Assembly (NCBI GenBank): GCA_022749655.1
Contig: CP094243.1
Coordinates: 124,001 to 188,000, forward strand
Length of the DNA: 64,000 bases
Direction: 5' to 3'
DNA from: Xanthomonas phaseoli pv. phaseoli
GTDB taxonomy: Bacteria; Pseudomonadota; Gammaproteobacteria; Xanthomonadales; Xanthomonadaceae
Shown: positions 49,219-58,405 of the stretch, one piece after another
How the letters are laid out: every line of letters starts with the position of its first letter
How positions within the stretch are numbered: the first letter of the stretch is position 1
The notes under the pieces: generated by a model
The model's input: the letters and a program-made list of their open reading frames with translations, nothing else
Database searches by the model: none
What the model was told of the DNA's origin: nothing
Translations under genes and position numbers: made by a program

Positions 49219-49573
49219 GATGCAGCTCCGCAAGTGTGTTCAACAGGCGTGCAATGCTCCCAGCGGGGGCGTCAGTGCAATGTGCTCGTGTAGCGAGGCG
49301 CGCAAAACGCTGGAAACCAGGCGATCTATCGCGTTTGGGCACATACGCCTTACATCGGTGCCATGTAAGCGCTAGAGCATCACGTTTTGCGCGTGCTGCA
49401 CGCGCATTCGCATGCGACACAGAAAGCGCAGCTGAATCTGGCGCGATGATTCATCAACTGGTCAGTCCAAAATTCATGTCGCGTTCCATCGAATAACGGA
49501 GAATTTACATCTCGGCAGCGAACGGCATCCGCCTCAGCGCCGGTCCAATCAAATAAGTACAGGTATCCCGATC
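49219..49573. other. intergenic region with nested inverted repeats
   Basis: 355 bp between the divergent poxB and Ax21 genes. An 11-bp stem, CGCGCAAAACG (49299-49309) with CGTTTTGCGCG (49383-49393), encloses three small hairpins: CTGGAAACCAG; GCGATCTATCGC; and CTTACAT...ATGTAAG. Whether it forms an RNA is unknown. The Ax21 promoter presumably lies right of it. Confidence 0.4.
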
Positions 49574-50170
49574 ATGAAGACTTCTTTGCTGGCCCTCGGC
49601 CTTCTCGCAGCCCTGCCGTTTGCGGCCTCCGCTGCTGAAAACCTCTCCTACAACTTCGTCGAAGGCGACTATGTGCGCACTCCGACCGAAGGTCGCGATG
49701 CGGACGGTTGGGGCGTGAAGGCCTCGTACGCCATCGCTCCGAACTTCCACGTGTTCGGCGATTACAGCAAGCAGAACGCTGACGACAACAACAACGTGTT
49801 CGAGAACACCGACTCGGACTTCCAGCAGTGGGGCGTTGGCGTGGGCTTCAACCACGAAATCGCCACGAGCACCGACTTCGTTGCGCGCGTTGCCTACCGC
49901 AAGCTGGACCTGGACACCCCGAACATCAACTTCGACGGCTACAGCGTTGAAGCCGGTCTGCGTAACGCCTTCGGCGAGCACTTCGAAGTCTATGCCCTGG
50001 CTGGCTACGAAGATTTCTCCAAGAAGCGTGGCATCGACATCGGCGACAACTTCTACGGCCGCCTTGGCGCCCAGGTGAAGTTGAACCAGAACTGGGGCAT
50101 CAACGGCGACATCCGTATGGATGGCGACGGCAACAAGGAATGGTCGGTCGGCCCGCGCTTCAGCTGGTAA
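49574..50170 (+). CDS. Ax21-family outer-membrane beta-barrel protein
   Basis: 198 residues. The signal peptide MKTSLLALGLLAALPFAASA is followed by an 8-stranded barrel-like sequence of alternating residues ending in an aromatic (VGPRFSW), as outer-membrane proteins do. It matches the Ax21 family of Xanthomonas. The once-claimed role of Ax21 as a quorum/elicitor peptide was retracted, so only the envelope location should be inferred. It is followed by an intrinsic terminator. Confidence 0.88.
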   Translation: MKTSLLALGLLAALPFAASAAENLSYNFVEGDYVRTPTEGRDADGWGVKASYAIAPNFHVFGDYSKQNADDNNNVFENTDSDFQQWGVGVGFNHEIATSTDFVARVAYRKLDLDTPNINFDGYSVEAGLRNAFGEHFEVYALAGYEDFSKKRGIDIGDNFYGRLGAQVKLNQNWGINGDIRMDGDGNKEWSVGPRFSW

Positions 50171-50215
50171 GCCGCACGTTTGACTGCAACGCGATCTCTC
50201 TCCCGCGTTGCACTG

Positions 50216-50248
50216 GAAGCCCGGTCCCCCGACCGGGCTTCTTTCTTT
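50216..50248 (+). terminator. terminator of the Ax21-family gene
   Basis: An 11-bp stem, GAAGCCCGGTC with GACCGGGCTTC, and a CCCC loop are followed by TTTCTTT. Confidence 0.88.
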
Positions 50249-50417
50249 GGGCGACCGGTTGGCGGTGTGGGCACGCAGGTCACGACACGCGTCGCTTTGC
50301 ACAGGGAAGCTCGCCACCGATGTACCTGCGCCACCAGGGTTGGCCGCGCTCGCGTCGGGCCCCCAACTACCTGGCGCCTGATCCGCCAAGGCCGTGCTTG
50401 CGCCACGTGCCACGCAG

Positions 50418-50448
50418 CCAAACAAAAACGCCCGGTACTGCCGGGCGT
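50418..50448 (-). terminator. terminator of secB-gpsA
   Basis: On the minus strand an 8-bp stem (ACGCCCGG at 50428-50435 with CCGGGCGT at 50441-50448) is followed by TTTTTGTTT. It lies about 190 nt past the gpsA stop. The rest of the 463-bp gap 50171-50633 shows no gene. Confidence 0.72.
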
Positions 50449-50633
50449 TGTGTTGTGCATCTTCGCGACGGATGCCGAGGTACTACCGGACCTGGCGCGG
50501 CGAACAAAACCGAGCGGGCAATCGTCCGGGGCGTGGCGGGGGCGCGGAACCAGACTGAAAGCTTGGTGCGCGAAGATTCCGCGCACTGGCCACGCACGGC
50601 CTGGCAGTAGGCGCGGACGTTTTGTCGACGTTC

Positions 50634-51657
50634 TCAGGTAAACAAGGTCTGCGGATACTCTGGCTTGCGCTCGCGTGCCAGCAGCTCCTTCAAGCCTGCT
50701 TCCGGGGTGATTTCACCGTGCAATACCGCGCGCACGGCATTGGAGATCGGCAATTCGATGCCGTGGTGTTCGGCCTGGCGCATGACCTCATCGGCCGTCT
50801 GCACCGATTCGACCACCTGGCCGATCTCGCGGATCGCATCGTCCAAGCTCTGCCCGCGCCCCAGGGCCAGACCTAGGCGCCGGTTGCGCGACAGATCGCC
50901 GGTGCAGGTCAGCACCAGATCGCCCAATCCGGCCAGGCCCATCAGGGTTTCCGGGCGCGCACCGATGACCGCGGCCAGACGTAACATCTCGTTCAAGCCC
51001 CGCGTGATCAGCCCGGCCCGTGCATTGAGACCAAGCTGCATGCCATCGGCCACGCCGGTGGCCACCGCCAGCACGTTCTTCATCGCCCCGCCGAGCTCGG
51101 CACCCACCATGTCGTCGCCGGTGTAGGCGCGGAAGGTGGGGCCATGCATCGCGTCGGCCACCACTTGCGCAAACGCCGCATCGTCGCCGTGCACGGTGAT
51201 GGCGGTCGGCAGGCCAAGCGTGACTTCCTTGGCGAAGGAGGGCCCGGTCACCACGGCCAGCGGAACGCTGGGGCCGAGGATGTCGCGCGCAACCTCATGC
51301 AGGAACCGCCCGGAACCGGGCTCAAAACCTTTGGTCGCCCAGGCCACGCCGGCACCGACCGGGCGCAGCGGTGCGATCAGCCGGATGGTCTCGGTGAAGG
51401 CATGCGAGGGCACCACCACCAGGATCCAGGTGGCGTCGGCGACCGCCGCCTGCAGGTCGGTGGTGGCGCAGGCTCTCGGGCAATGCAATGCCCGGCAGAT
51501 AGCGCGCGTTCTCATGGGTGCGGTCGATGGTGTCCACCATCGCCGCATCGCGCCCCCAGAGCACGGTGGGATGACCGTGTCTGGCGAGCAGCGCGGCCAG
51601 GGCCGTGCCCCAGGAACCGGCGCCGAGAACGGCGATCTTGTGGGTCCAATCGCTCAT
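50634..51657 (-). pseudogene. gpsA: glycerol-3-phosphate dehydrogenase, frameshifted in this sequence
   Basis: Reduces dihydroxyacetone phosphate to sn-glycerol-3-phosphate for phospholipids. The reconstructed protein is about 341 residues. The NAD(P) motif is [17 protein letters not shown], and further conserved segments are [25 protein letters not shown] and [20 protein letters not shown]. Near 51475-51480 two bases (probably one GC of a GCGC run) are missing: LPESLR should continue [11 protein letters not shown]. The start at 51657 ([11 protein letters not shown]) is 15 nt after the secB stop. Since gpsA is usually essential, the indel is likely an error. Confidence 0.92.
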
Positions 51658-51672
51658 CGGCGCAATCAACGC

Positions 51673-52185
51673 TTAGGCGTTGCCGGCCGGCTCGGAATCG
51701 GCCAGCGAGGTGCCTTCGTTCTGACGCTGACGCAGGGTTTCTGCGTACAGGGCTTCGAAATTGATCGGCTGCAAATAGAACGGCGGGAAGCCACCGGCCT
51801 GGATCAGGTCGCTGACCAGGGTGCGCACGTACGGGAACAGGATGTTCGGGCACTGGGTGCCGAGCAGCACGTCGATCGCCTGCGGGTCCAGGCCGACCAG
51901 GCCGAACACGCCGGCCTGCTGCACTTCGGCCACATAGGCCGTCTTGCCACCGGCGGTGCAGGTCAGCGTCACGGCCAACACCACTTCGAACGCGTTGTCG
52001 TTGAGGCGCTGCACCTTCTGGTTGAGGTTCAACTGCAGCTCGGGCTGGTTGGCGTCATTGAAGACGGCCGGTGCGTTCGGAGATTCGAAGGACACGTCCT
52101 TGACGTAAATCTTTTCGATGGTGAAGGCGGGACCAGCAGCGGCGTCGGCCGGCGCAGCGGCGCCGTTGAGGATTTCGTCGGACAT
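51673..52185 (-). CDS. secB: SecB protein-export chaperone
   Basis: 170 residues. SecB keeps preproteins unfolded and delivers them to SecA. The family core includes [15 protein letters not shown] and [20 protein letters not shown] followed by [12 protein letters not shown]. The length is normal. It lies directly upstream of gpsA, a conserved arrangement. Confidence 0.96.
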   Translation of the reverse strand: MSDEILNGAAAPADAAAGPAFTIEKIYVKDVSFESPNAPAVFNDANQPELQLNLNQKVQRLNDNAFEVVLAVTLTCTAGGKTAYVAEVQQAGVFGLVGLDPQAIDVLLGTQCPNILFPYVRTLVSDLIQAGGFPPFYLQPINFEALYAETLRQRQNEGTSLADSEPAGNA

Positions 52186-52294
52186 TCCTAACTCCAGAAA
52201 CGGTTCGGTGGATGCAGCGTTGAGTGATGCGGACGTGAAAGCGCAAGTCTCTCACGCCAGCAATGGGGGCGTGCCGGTTGCCGCACAAGGCGGA

Positions 52295-52729
52295 TCAGCG
52301 GCCCTTGATCAGTGGCAGCTCGGCCATCTGCCAGGCAGCCACGCCGCCTTCGAGCCAGTACACCTTCTCGAAGCCGGCCTTCTTGAGCGTCTTGGCCGCG
52401 CCCGCGGAGGTGTTGCCGCTACGGCAGACCACCACCACGGGCGATGCCTTGGCGTTGGCCAGCAGCTTGCCGGCCGGATCGAACTTGGCCAGCGCCACGT
52501 TGCGGCTGCCGGCGATATGGCCCTTCTCGAAATCGGCGGTGGGCGACAGGTCGATCACCAGCGCGTTTTCGCTGTTGATCAGACGGGTCAGCTCGGCCGG
52601 CTTGAGCGCGCGATAGCCGCGGAACAGGCGCGCGACCTCGGTGACGATCAGGGCGATGGTCAGGCCCACCAGGGCCAGCGACAACATGGGGTTGCGGCCG
52701 ACAAAGGCCTGCAGCTCTTCGAAATTCAC
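52295..52729 (-). CDS. membrane-anchored rhodanese-domain protein
   Basis: 144 residues from a GTG start at 52729. One N-terminal membrane helix (MLSLALVGLTIALIVTEVA) precedes a rhodanese domain with the active-site loop VVCRSGNTSAGAAKTL and catalytic Cys. Sulfur transfer is expected; E. coli places the similar yibN next to secB. It is upstream of secB with a 109-nt gap. Confidence 0.91.
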   Translation of the reverse strand: MNFEELQAFVGRNPMLSLALVGLTIALIVTEVARLFRGYRALKPAELTRLINSENALVIDLSPTADFEKGHIAGSRNVALAKFDPAGKLLANAKASPVVVVCRSGNTSAGAAKTLKKAGFEKVYWLEGGVAAWQMAELPLIKGR

Positions 52730-52804
52730 GGGGTCAGGGTCAGTCGAGCGGGCGGGAATTGTCGCACAGCTGGCGCACGCGACGCCCGGCGCGCAGGGGC
52801 CAGG

Positions 52805-53227
52805 CTACTGGCCCTTCCACAGATCGGGCAGGCCGCTGGCCAGCCACCAGCGCTTCTGCTCGGGATTCCAGCGCCAGAGCTCGGTGCTGCGCACCAGCCG
52901 TTCGGCCTGGGTATTGCGGTTGATCACCCGCAACTCGACCTCGCGCCGCAGGTCGCCATTGGGGTCTTGACCCACGCGCACTTCGCGATAGCCGGAAATC
53001 TGCACCTGCTCGTAGCGCGAGCGTTCCAGGTCGCTGAGCGGGTGCGCCTGGGCATAGGCCGGCTCGACGAAGCCCTGCGCGGCATCGAAATCGTTCCAGC
53101 GCACGGCGGCCGTGTAGGCGGCCTGGGTGGTTTCCAGCGCACGCGCCTGGGCACGGCTGCCGGCATCGGCCACCCCGCTCAGCAGTGCCAGCCCAAGCAG
53201 CACGATCGTTGTAATGACTGCACGCAT
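52805..53227 (-). CDS. secreted small protein of unknown function
   Basis: 140 residues with a signal peptide (MRAVITTIVLLGLALLSGVADA). The mature part (AAVRWNDFDAAQGFVEPAYA, then YEQVQISGYREVRV) looks like an alpha+beta cone (NTF2-like) fold; this is a guess from pattern. No catalytic motif is apparent. It ends 75 nt before the rhodanese gene on the same strand. Confidence 0.65.
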   Translation of the reverse strand: MRAVITTIVLLGLALLSGVADAGSRAQARALETTQAAYTAAVRWNDFDAAQGFVEPAYAQAHPLSDLERSRYEQVQISGYREVRVGQDPNGDLRREVELRVINRNTQAERLVRSTELWRWNPEQKRWWLASGLPDLWKGQ

Positions 53228-53254
53228 GCGTATTCCCCGGATCCAGCCGGCATC

Positions 53255-53725
53255 CTACCGTTTTGGAAACGCCACGAAGCGCCCGCTCAAGGTGGCCGCA
53301 GCAGCGCCGGAGCCCAGCGCGATCTGCGCGCGCATGCCGATGCGCGCCTTGCCGCGCTGCCGGAACGTCGCCAGAAAGGCCTCCCAGCTTCCCAACTCGG
53401 ACGGCTCGGCATTGGCGACCAGGTCTTCGTACACCGGCGCGACATAGCGCAGCTGGCTGTCGGCGACATAGACATCGGCGTGATGCCCGGCCAGTTGCAG
53501 CTGCAGTGTCAGCCAGCCCCAGCTGGCCAGCGTCATCAGCGAGGCCAGGCTGCCGCCGAAGGCATTGGCCTTGTCGTTGACGTTGGCCTGCAGCGGCGCC
53601 CGCAGGCGCAACGCACCATCGTGCAACCCGTCAACGGCGATGCCCATCGACAGCACCGGCGGCATGGCGATGAACTGCTGCTGCAGCGACTGCTGGGCGG
53701 ATGCGAGCGTGCACGAAGGAGTCAT
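53255..53725 (-). CDS. hotdog-fold thioesterase (YiiD C-terminal type)
   Basis: 156 residues. The hotdog core includes LRAPLQANVNDKANAFGGSL (central helix with NxxxxAFGG) and YVADSQLRYVAPV. It matches the YiiD_C (PF09500) type of putative thioesterases that act on acyl-thioesters. The ATG at 53725 (MTPSCTLASA) is preferred to a TTG two codons upstream. Its substrate is unknown. Confidence 0.82.
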   Translation of the reverse strand: MTPSCTLASAQQSLQQQFIAMPPVLSMGIAVDGLHDGALRLRAPLQANVNDKANAFGGSLASLMTLASWGWLTLQLQLAGHHADVYVADSQLRYVAPVYEDLVANAEPSELGSWEAFLATFRQRGKARIGMRAQIALGSGAAAATLSGRFVAFPKR

Positions 53726-54047
53726 CGGCAAAGACTAAAGACGGCGAAGGGCGGCATCATGCCGCAATGTGCTGCAAGCTTCTTGTGCACCTGCATGACA
53801 TGCGGTACCGCATGGTGAATGCAGTCATCGCCACCTGCGATGTGCGGGCCAGCATCGCCCTGGTGGCGTGCAACAAACCTCTCGACATCTTGGCCAGCCC
53901 GGATCACGCGCTCGGTCAGCGAGCGGTGTCCGCCACGGTGCCTGCCGGTGGCGTTGCAGATAGCGCACCATGCCTGAAACCGCCCGCCAACGACCGTGCA
54001 ATCGCCAGGCATAGCCGACGCCTGCGCGCGACGATTTGTTTACCGCG
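53726..54047. other. intergenic stretch without recognised gene
   Basis: 322 bp between the thioesterase and the glycosyltransferase. It contains a 16-bp palindrome (CATGCGGTACCGCATG at 53799-53814) but no supported gene. Confidence 0.5.
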
Positions 54048-54856
54048 CTACGGCGCAAAGACCACCTTGCGATAGCCCTGCGCCACGCGCAACAGCGCGA
54101 TGGCCTTGGCTTTCCAATGCGTACTGCGCCGCTTCTGTGCGTGCGTCAGCGGCGCATCGATCGTGCTGGTAAACACGATGTTTTCCGCAGCTGCGTGGAA
54201 GAATTTGTCCTGGATACACGCAGCCGGCGAGAGTTGATAGGTGGACAACTGATGCGCCACTGGCGACTCGTTCCAGCCGAACAAAAAATATCGGCCATGG
54301 TGTGCCAGCGCGCCTGTGCGGCCAGCAGCAATCGCGCCGCATCCCTGCTGATGATCAGCGCGCCGGCACACACCGGCCAGCAATGCTGATACGTCGATGG
54401 CCGCACCAGGCGCAGTTGGCGCCCGGCGACATCCGCCACCTTGGCATCGAGCTTGATGCGGTTGTAGGACGGCTCCAGCCGCACGATGCTGGGACCGCCC
54501 GGCAGCCAGTGGGTGCTGCCCAGCAACGCCGGCAGTGCATCGGACAGATGCATGTCGTCTTCGAAAATCGCCGTGTAGGCGTCGTCGGAATCGGCCGCAA
54601 TGCGCCACGCTGCCTGGTGACTGAGAAAACAGCCGATGTTGGACGCTGTCCACTTGCGCGGGCCGGTGCTGAAGGCATCGCCCGACCCTTCCAGCGGGCG
54701 CTCGCGTACGAACTCGGCAATCTGCTCGTCCGTCAGCGTAGCGCCATCGACGGCAGCAATGCGCTCGAACGGCAGGCCCAGCGCATCCAAGCGCGCCGAC
54801 ATGGCCTGCAACCGGTCGCCGCTGCGCTGCATATTGATGAGGTAGGACTTGATCAC
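54048..54856 (-). pseudogene. GT25 family glycosyltransferase (LPS type), frameshifted
   Basis: A glycosyltransferase family 25 enzyme (galactosyl/LOS-type, e.g. LgtB) of about 269 residues. It starts at GTG 54856 (IKSYLINMQRSGDRLQAM); GT25 proteins begin this way. Other conserved parts are IGCFLSHQAAWRIAADS, YTAIFEDDMHLSD and a later WNESPVAHQLSTYQLSP. One A is missing from the run at 54283-54288 (TMADIF should continue LFGWNESPVAH), so the C-terminal third is in another frame. The acceptor is unknown. Confidence 0.85.
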
Positions 54857-55059
54857 TTCGCCGCTCCAGCACGGTTGTCGGCCAGGAGCGTGACCGGATT
54901 CCCAGCGCTTGCAAGAGGTTCTGGAATGAGTCGAAGGGCGCCGGTCAGGATGCCAACACCATCGCTCCGGTTGCCGGCACTCGCCGACGATTCGCACTGG
55001 CGCCCCTGGATGCGGCGACAGTGCGCCGCTGGTGACCGGCGCTCTCGCATAATCACCTC

Positions 55060-55839
55060 ATGACCGGCCTTGCCCATCCCGATGCTGCCTGGACCCTGAT
55101 CTCGCTACGCCCCAGCGGTGAACATGCGCCGCTACGGCGGGCAGTTGCGCGGCATGGCGGACGGGTACTTGCGCTGTCGCCGTGGCGCTTGCAGACCAAC
55201 GACACCGCACAGGCGCGGGACGCGCTGCGGCAGGCGCTGGCAGCGCCGATTGCGATCTTCACCAGCCCGGCAGCGGTGCAGGCCGCGCATCGTCTGGCGC
55301 CGCTGCAGCGCCCGGCGCAGGCGCACTGGGTCAGCGTGGGCGAAGGCACTGCGCGCGCACTGCACGCCTGCGGCATCGACAGCGTGGTGCGGCCGGCGCG
55401 CATGGACAGCGAAGGCCTGCTTGCGCTGCCCTTGCTGCAGGCGCCGCTACAGGCCGTCGGGCTGATCACCGCCCCCGGCGGACGCGGCATGCTGGCGCCA
55501 ACGCTGCAGCAGCGCGGTGCGCGCATCGTGCGTGCCGATGTCTATCAACGCATCCCGCTGCGCTTGCGCGCCTCGGCCATCCAGGCATTGTCGCTTGCGC
55601 TGGCGCGCAGCGTGCTGGCGCTCAGTAGCGCCGAAGCGCTGGCACTGGTTCTGCAGCAGCTGCCTGCCGAACTGGTCGCTGCGTGGCAACAGCGCCCTGT
55701 GGTGGCATCCAGCGATCGCATGCTCGAAGCCGCACACGCCGCTGGCTTCGTGCATGGCATGCGCGCACAAGGCCCGCTGCCGTTGCAGCTTGCAGCTGCT
55801 GCCGAAGCGGCGATCATGACACCACCGCGACCTTGCTGA
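55060..55839 (+). CDS. hemD: uroporphyrinogen-III synthase
   Basis: 259 residues. HemD cyclises hydroxymethylbilane with D-ring inversion in tetrapyrrole synthesis. The two-domain fold is weakly conserved. Support comes from IFTSPAAVQAAHRLAPL, GEGTARALHACGIDSVVRPA and ITAPGGRGMLAPTLQQRGA, and from hemX and hemY immediately downstream on the same strand. The start ATG is at 55060. Confidence 0.9.
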   Translation: MTGLAHPDAAWTLISLRPSGEHAPLRRAVARHGGRVLALSPWRLQTNDTAQARDALRQALAAPIAIFTSPAAVQAAHRLAPLQRPAQAHWVSVGEGTARALHACGIDSVVRPARMDSEGLLALPLLQAPLQAVGLITAPGGRGMLAPTLQQRGARIVRADVYQRIPLRLRASAIQALSLALARSVLALSSAEALALVLQQLPAELVAAWQQRPVVASSDRMLEAAHAAGFVHGMRAQGPLPLQLAAAAEAAIMTPPRPC

Positions 55840-55942
55840 ACTGCGAACTCAAGCACAGCTTGCCGCCATCCGGCGCTGCACGCCATGCTGTGTGCGATGA
55901 CTGCGGCGCCTGCGCCGGTCGTGACTGCCCGAGGATGTCCGA

Positions 55943-56920
55943 ATGACCGAAATGCCCGCTCCTGCGCGACGCTTTCCCTTGGCATGGCTGCTGCTTGTCG
56001 TGGCCGTGGCGGCCGTCGGCGTGGCGCTGTTGCTGGGCTGGCGGGCGTGGCAGAACTATCAGGCAACGCAACTGCAGGCCGCGCAGGCGCAGCAGCAACG
56101 CTGGGACGCTACCCAGCAACTGCTGGAGACGCTGCGCCGCGATCAGCGCCTGGCCAATGAGCGCCTGCAGGATGCGTCGGCCACCAACCGCGTACTGCGC
56201 GACGAGATGCTGGGCCTGAGTCAGCGCAGCGCCTTGCTCGAAGACACCGTGCAAAAGCTGGCCGACCCCAACCGTCATGGCGCACAGGCGCTGCGCCTGG
56301 ATGAAGTGGAGCTGCTGCTGCGGCTTGGCCAGCAGCGCCTGAGTATCGCCGGCGATGCCGATGGCGCGCGGCGCGCCTATGCGCTGGCCAACAGCGCACT
56401 CAACGGCATCGACGACCCCGGTTACCTCAATCTGCGTCAGGCATTGGTGCAGGAACGCGATGCGCTGGAGCGTCTCGGGGCCGGCCCGCAGGCGGAGGCC
56501 GGCAAGAATCTGGACACCTTGGCCGCCGAGTTGCAGCGCCTGCCGGAACAGACCGTACAGGCCAGCGACGCGGCGCAACCGTGGTGGCAAAAGGCGCTGG
56601 CGCCGCTGGTGGACATCCGTCCCAGCCGCGGCGACGCCTTGCTGACCGGCGCCGACCGGCGTGCTGCGCGCGATGCCGTGCAGATCGAAATCAGCCTGGC
56701 CCGCGCGGCCGCCGAACGTGGCGATGCTGCCGGTTTTGCGCAATCGCTGCGCCGCGTGGACACCTGGGCCACCCGGCTCTGGCCGGATTCGCCGCAACGT
56801 CGTCAGCTGCGTGCACGCTTGCGCAGCCTGCAACAAGCGCCACTGCGTCCGCGCCTGCCGGAGCTGGGCACCACCCTGCTGCAACTGCAGGCCATGCGTG
56901 AAGGGAGATCCACCCAATGA
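55943..56920 (+). CDS. hemX: HemX-like membrane protein
   Basis: 325 residues, with a single N-terminal membrane helix (FPLAWLLLVVAVAAVGVALL) and then a periplasmic coiled-coil region (TQQLLETLRRDQRLANERLQ). This matches the uroporphyrin-III C-methyltransferase-like HemX of gamma-proteobacteria, which lacks methyltransferase motifs. It lies 103 nt after hemD and overlaps hemY by 4 nt. Confidence 0.88.
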   Translation: MTEMPAPARRFPLAWLLLVVAVAAVGVALLLGWRAWQNYQATQLQAAQAQQQRWDATQQLLETLRRDQRLANERLQDASATNRVLRDEMLGLSQRSALLEDTVQKLADPNRHGAQALRLDEVELLLRLGQQRLSIAGDADGARRAYALANSALNGIDDPGYLNLRQALVQERDALERLGAGPQAEAGKNLDTLAAELQRLPEQTVQASDAAQPWWQKALAPLVDIRPSRGDALLTGADRRAARDAVQIEISLARAAAERGDAAGFAQSLRRVDTWATRLWPDSPQRRQLRARLRSLQQAPLRPRLPELGTTLLQLQAMREGRSTQ

Positions 56921-58182
56921 AAGTGTTGCGTACCGTCTTGATCCTGCTGGTTGCCGTGGCGCTGGGCGTGCTCGGCGCACAGTGGCTGTCGCACCAGAAC
57001 AGCTACGACCTGGGCAATGTCGTTGTCAGCGTGGGCGGTAACGACTATCACGCCGCCATGCCGCAGGCGCTGCTGATCCTGCTGATCGCATTGCTGGTGC
57101 TGTGGCTGCTATGGACGTTGATCAGCCTGCCCTTCCGCGTGTGGGGCAAGTACCGCCGCAACAAGGGCCGTGCGCGTTTGATCGAAGGTCTGCGCGCTGC
57201 CGATCATGGCCAGTGGCAGCGCGCCGAGCGGCTGCTGGTCAGTGCCAGCGAAGACGACGAGGTGAGCGGCATTGCCCTGGCCAGCGCGGTGCGCGTGGCC
57301 GATGCGCGCGGCGACGAGGCGGCGGCCACCGCACTTGCAAAGCAACTGGCCGAGCGCGACCCGACAGGATATGCGCTGTTGCAGGGCGAGCGGCACCTGG
57401 CGCGCCAGCGCCCGGTGGATGCGATCAACGCACTGGATAGCGCCAACGCGCAGCCGTTGCCGGCGCGCGGCCTGCTGTTGCGCACCCACGCCCTGGCGCA
57501 GATCGGCCGCGCCGACGAAGCCTATGGCCAGCTCGGCGCCCTGCGTCAGCAGGCGGTCCTGGCGCCCGATGCCTACAGCACGCTGGAAGCGACGCTGGCC
57601 GAGCAAACCCTGTTGCAGGCCAGCGACGCCAATGCACTGGCCGAGCGCTGGGAAACATTGCCCAAGGCATTACGCACCATTCCCGCAGTGGTGGGCGCCT
57701 ATGCGCAGCGCGCGGCCGTGCTGCATTGGGACGATGCCGCCGTGCACAGCCTGGAACAGGCGCTGGACGCGCAATGGGACGAATCGCTGGTGCGCCTGTA
57801 CGGCGTGCTGCCGTTGGAAAAATACGATTCGCGCCGCGCCAGCGCGCAACGCTGGCTCACCCAATATCCCGACAGCCCAGGTCTGTTGCTGACCCTGGCG
57901 CGGCTTGCGCGGCATCAACAGCAGTGGTCGCAGGCCGAGGAATTCCTGCATCGCGCCATCGCAGCCGGCGCCGGCGGTGAGGCCTGGGAAGAGCTCGGAC
58001 ACGGGTTTGCCGCCTCCGGCGACCTGCTGTCGGCACAGCATTGCTACGCCAATGCCTTGCGCGCCGCACGCGGCGAGCCGGTGATCGAGGGCATGCCACA
58101 GCAGTCGTTGCGCGGGCCGGTCATCACCACGGACGACACCGCGCCACTCGGTCCGCACGCGGCGGACGATCGCATTCTGTAG
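56917..58182 (+). CDS. hemY: HemY-like protein
   Basis: 421 residues. Two N-terminal membrane helices (LILLVAVALGVLGAQWL and ALLILLIALLVLWLLWTLIS) define the HemY_N domain; TPR-like repeats fill the rest to ~400. Its role in haem synthesis is accessory and uncertain. Start overlaps hemX (ATGA). It ends the hemD-hemX-hemY operon. Confidence 0.9.
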   Translation: MKVLRTVLILLVAVALGVLGAQWLSHQNSYDLGNVVVSVGGNDYHAAMPQALLILLIALLVLWLLWTLISLPFRVWGKYRRNKGRARLIEGLRAADHGQWQRAERLLVSASEDDEVSGIALASAVRVADARGDEAAATALAKQLAERDPTGYALLQGERHLARQRPVDAINALDSANAQPLPARGLLLRTHALAQIGRADEAYGQLGALRQQAVLAPDAYSTLEATLAEQTLLQASDANALAERWETLPKALRTIPAVVGAYAQRAAVLHWDDAAVHSLEQALDAQWDESLVRLYGVLPLEKYDSRRASAQRWLTQYPDSPGLLLTLARLARHQQQWSQAEEFLHRAIAAGAGGEAWEELGHGFAASGDLLSAQHCYANALRAARGEPVIEGMPQQSLRGPVITTDDTAPLGPHAADDRIL

Positions 58183-58405
58183 TCGGAACAGCGGCGGTAT
58201 GCGATGTGCCTACCGCCGCATTGCACTCCGAAGAACGAGGCGACTGCGCGCCAAGCGGGCATCTACTTCATCGCAGAAGCTGACGTCGCGTTGTTAGCCA
58301 TACAGCGATGGAATTAAGGATGGCGGACCGGCAACGGCAGGATTCAACGGCCGCTTCTGCAAATCCCCAGTCCCGAATGCCCAATCCCGTACCGCACCGG
58401 CGGCA

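Noticed and set aside
50450..50630. Possible small RNA between the two terminators near gpsA
   Set aside because: No stable stem other than the terminators and no promoter were found.
53799..53814. 16-bp perfect palindrome CATGCGGTACCGCATG
   Set aside because: About one such palindrome is expected by chance in 64 kb and no regulator lies adjacent.
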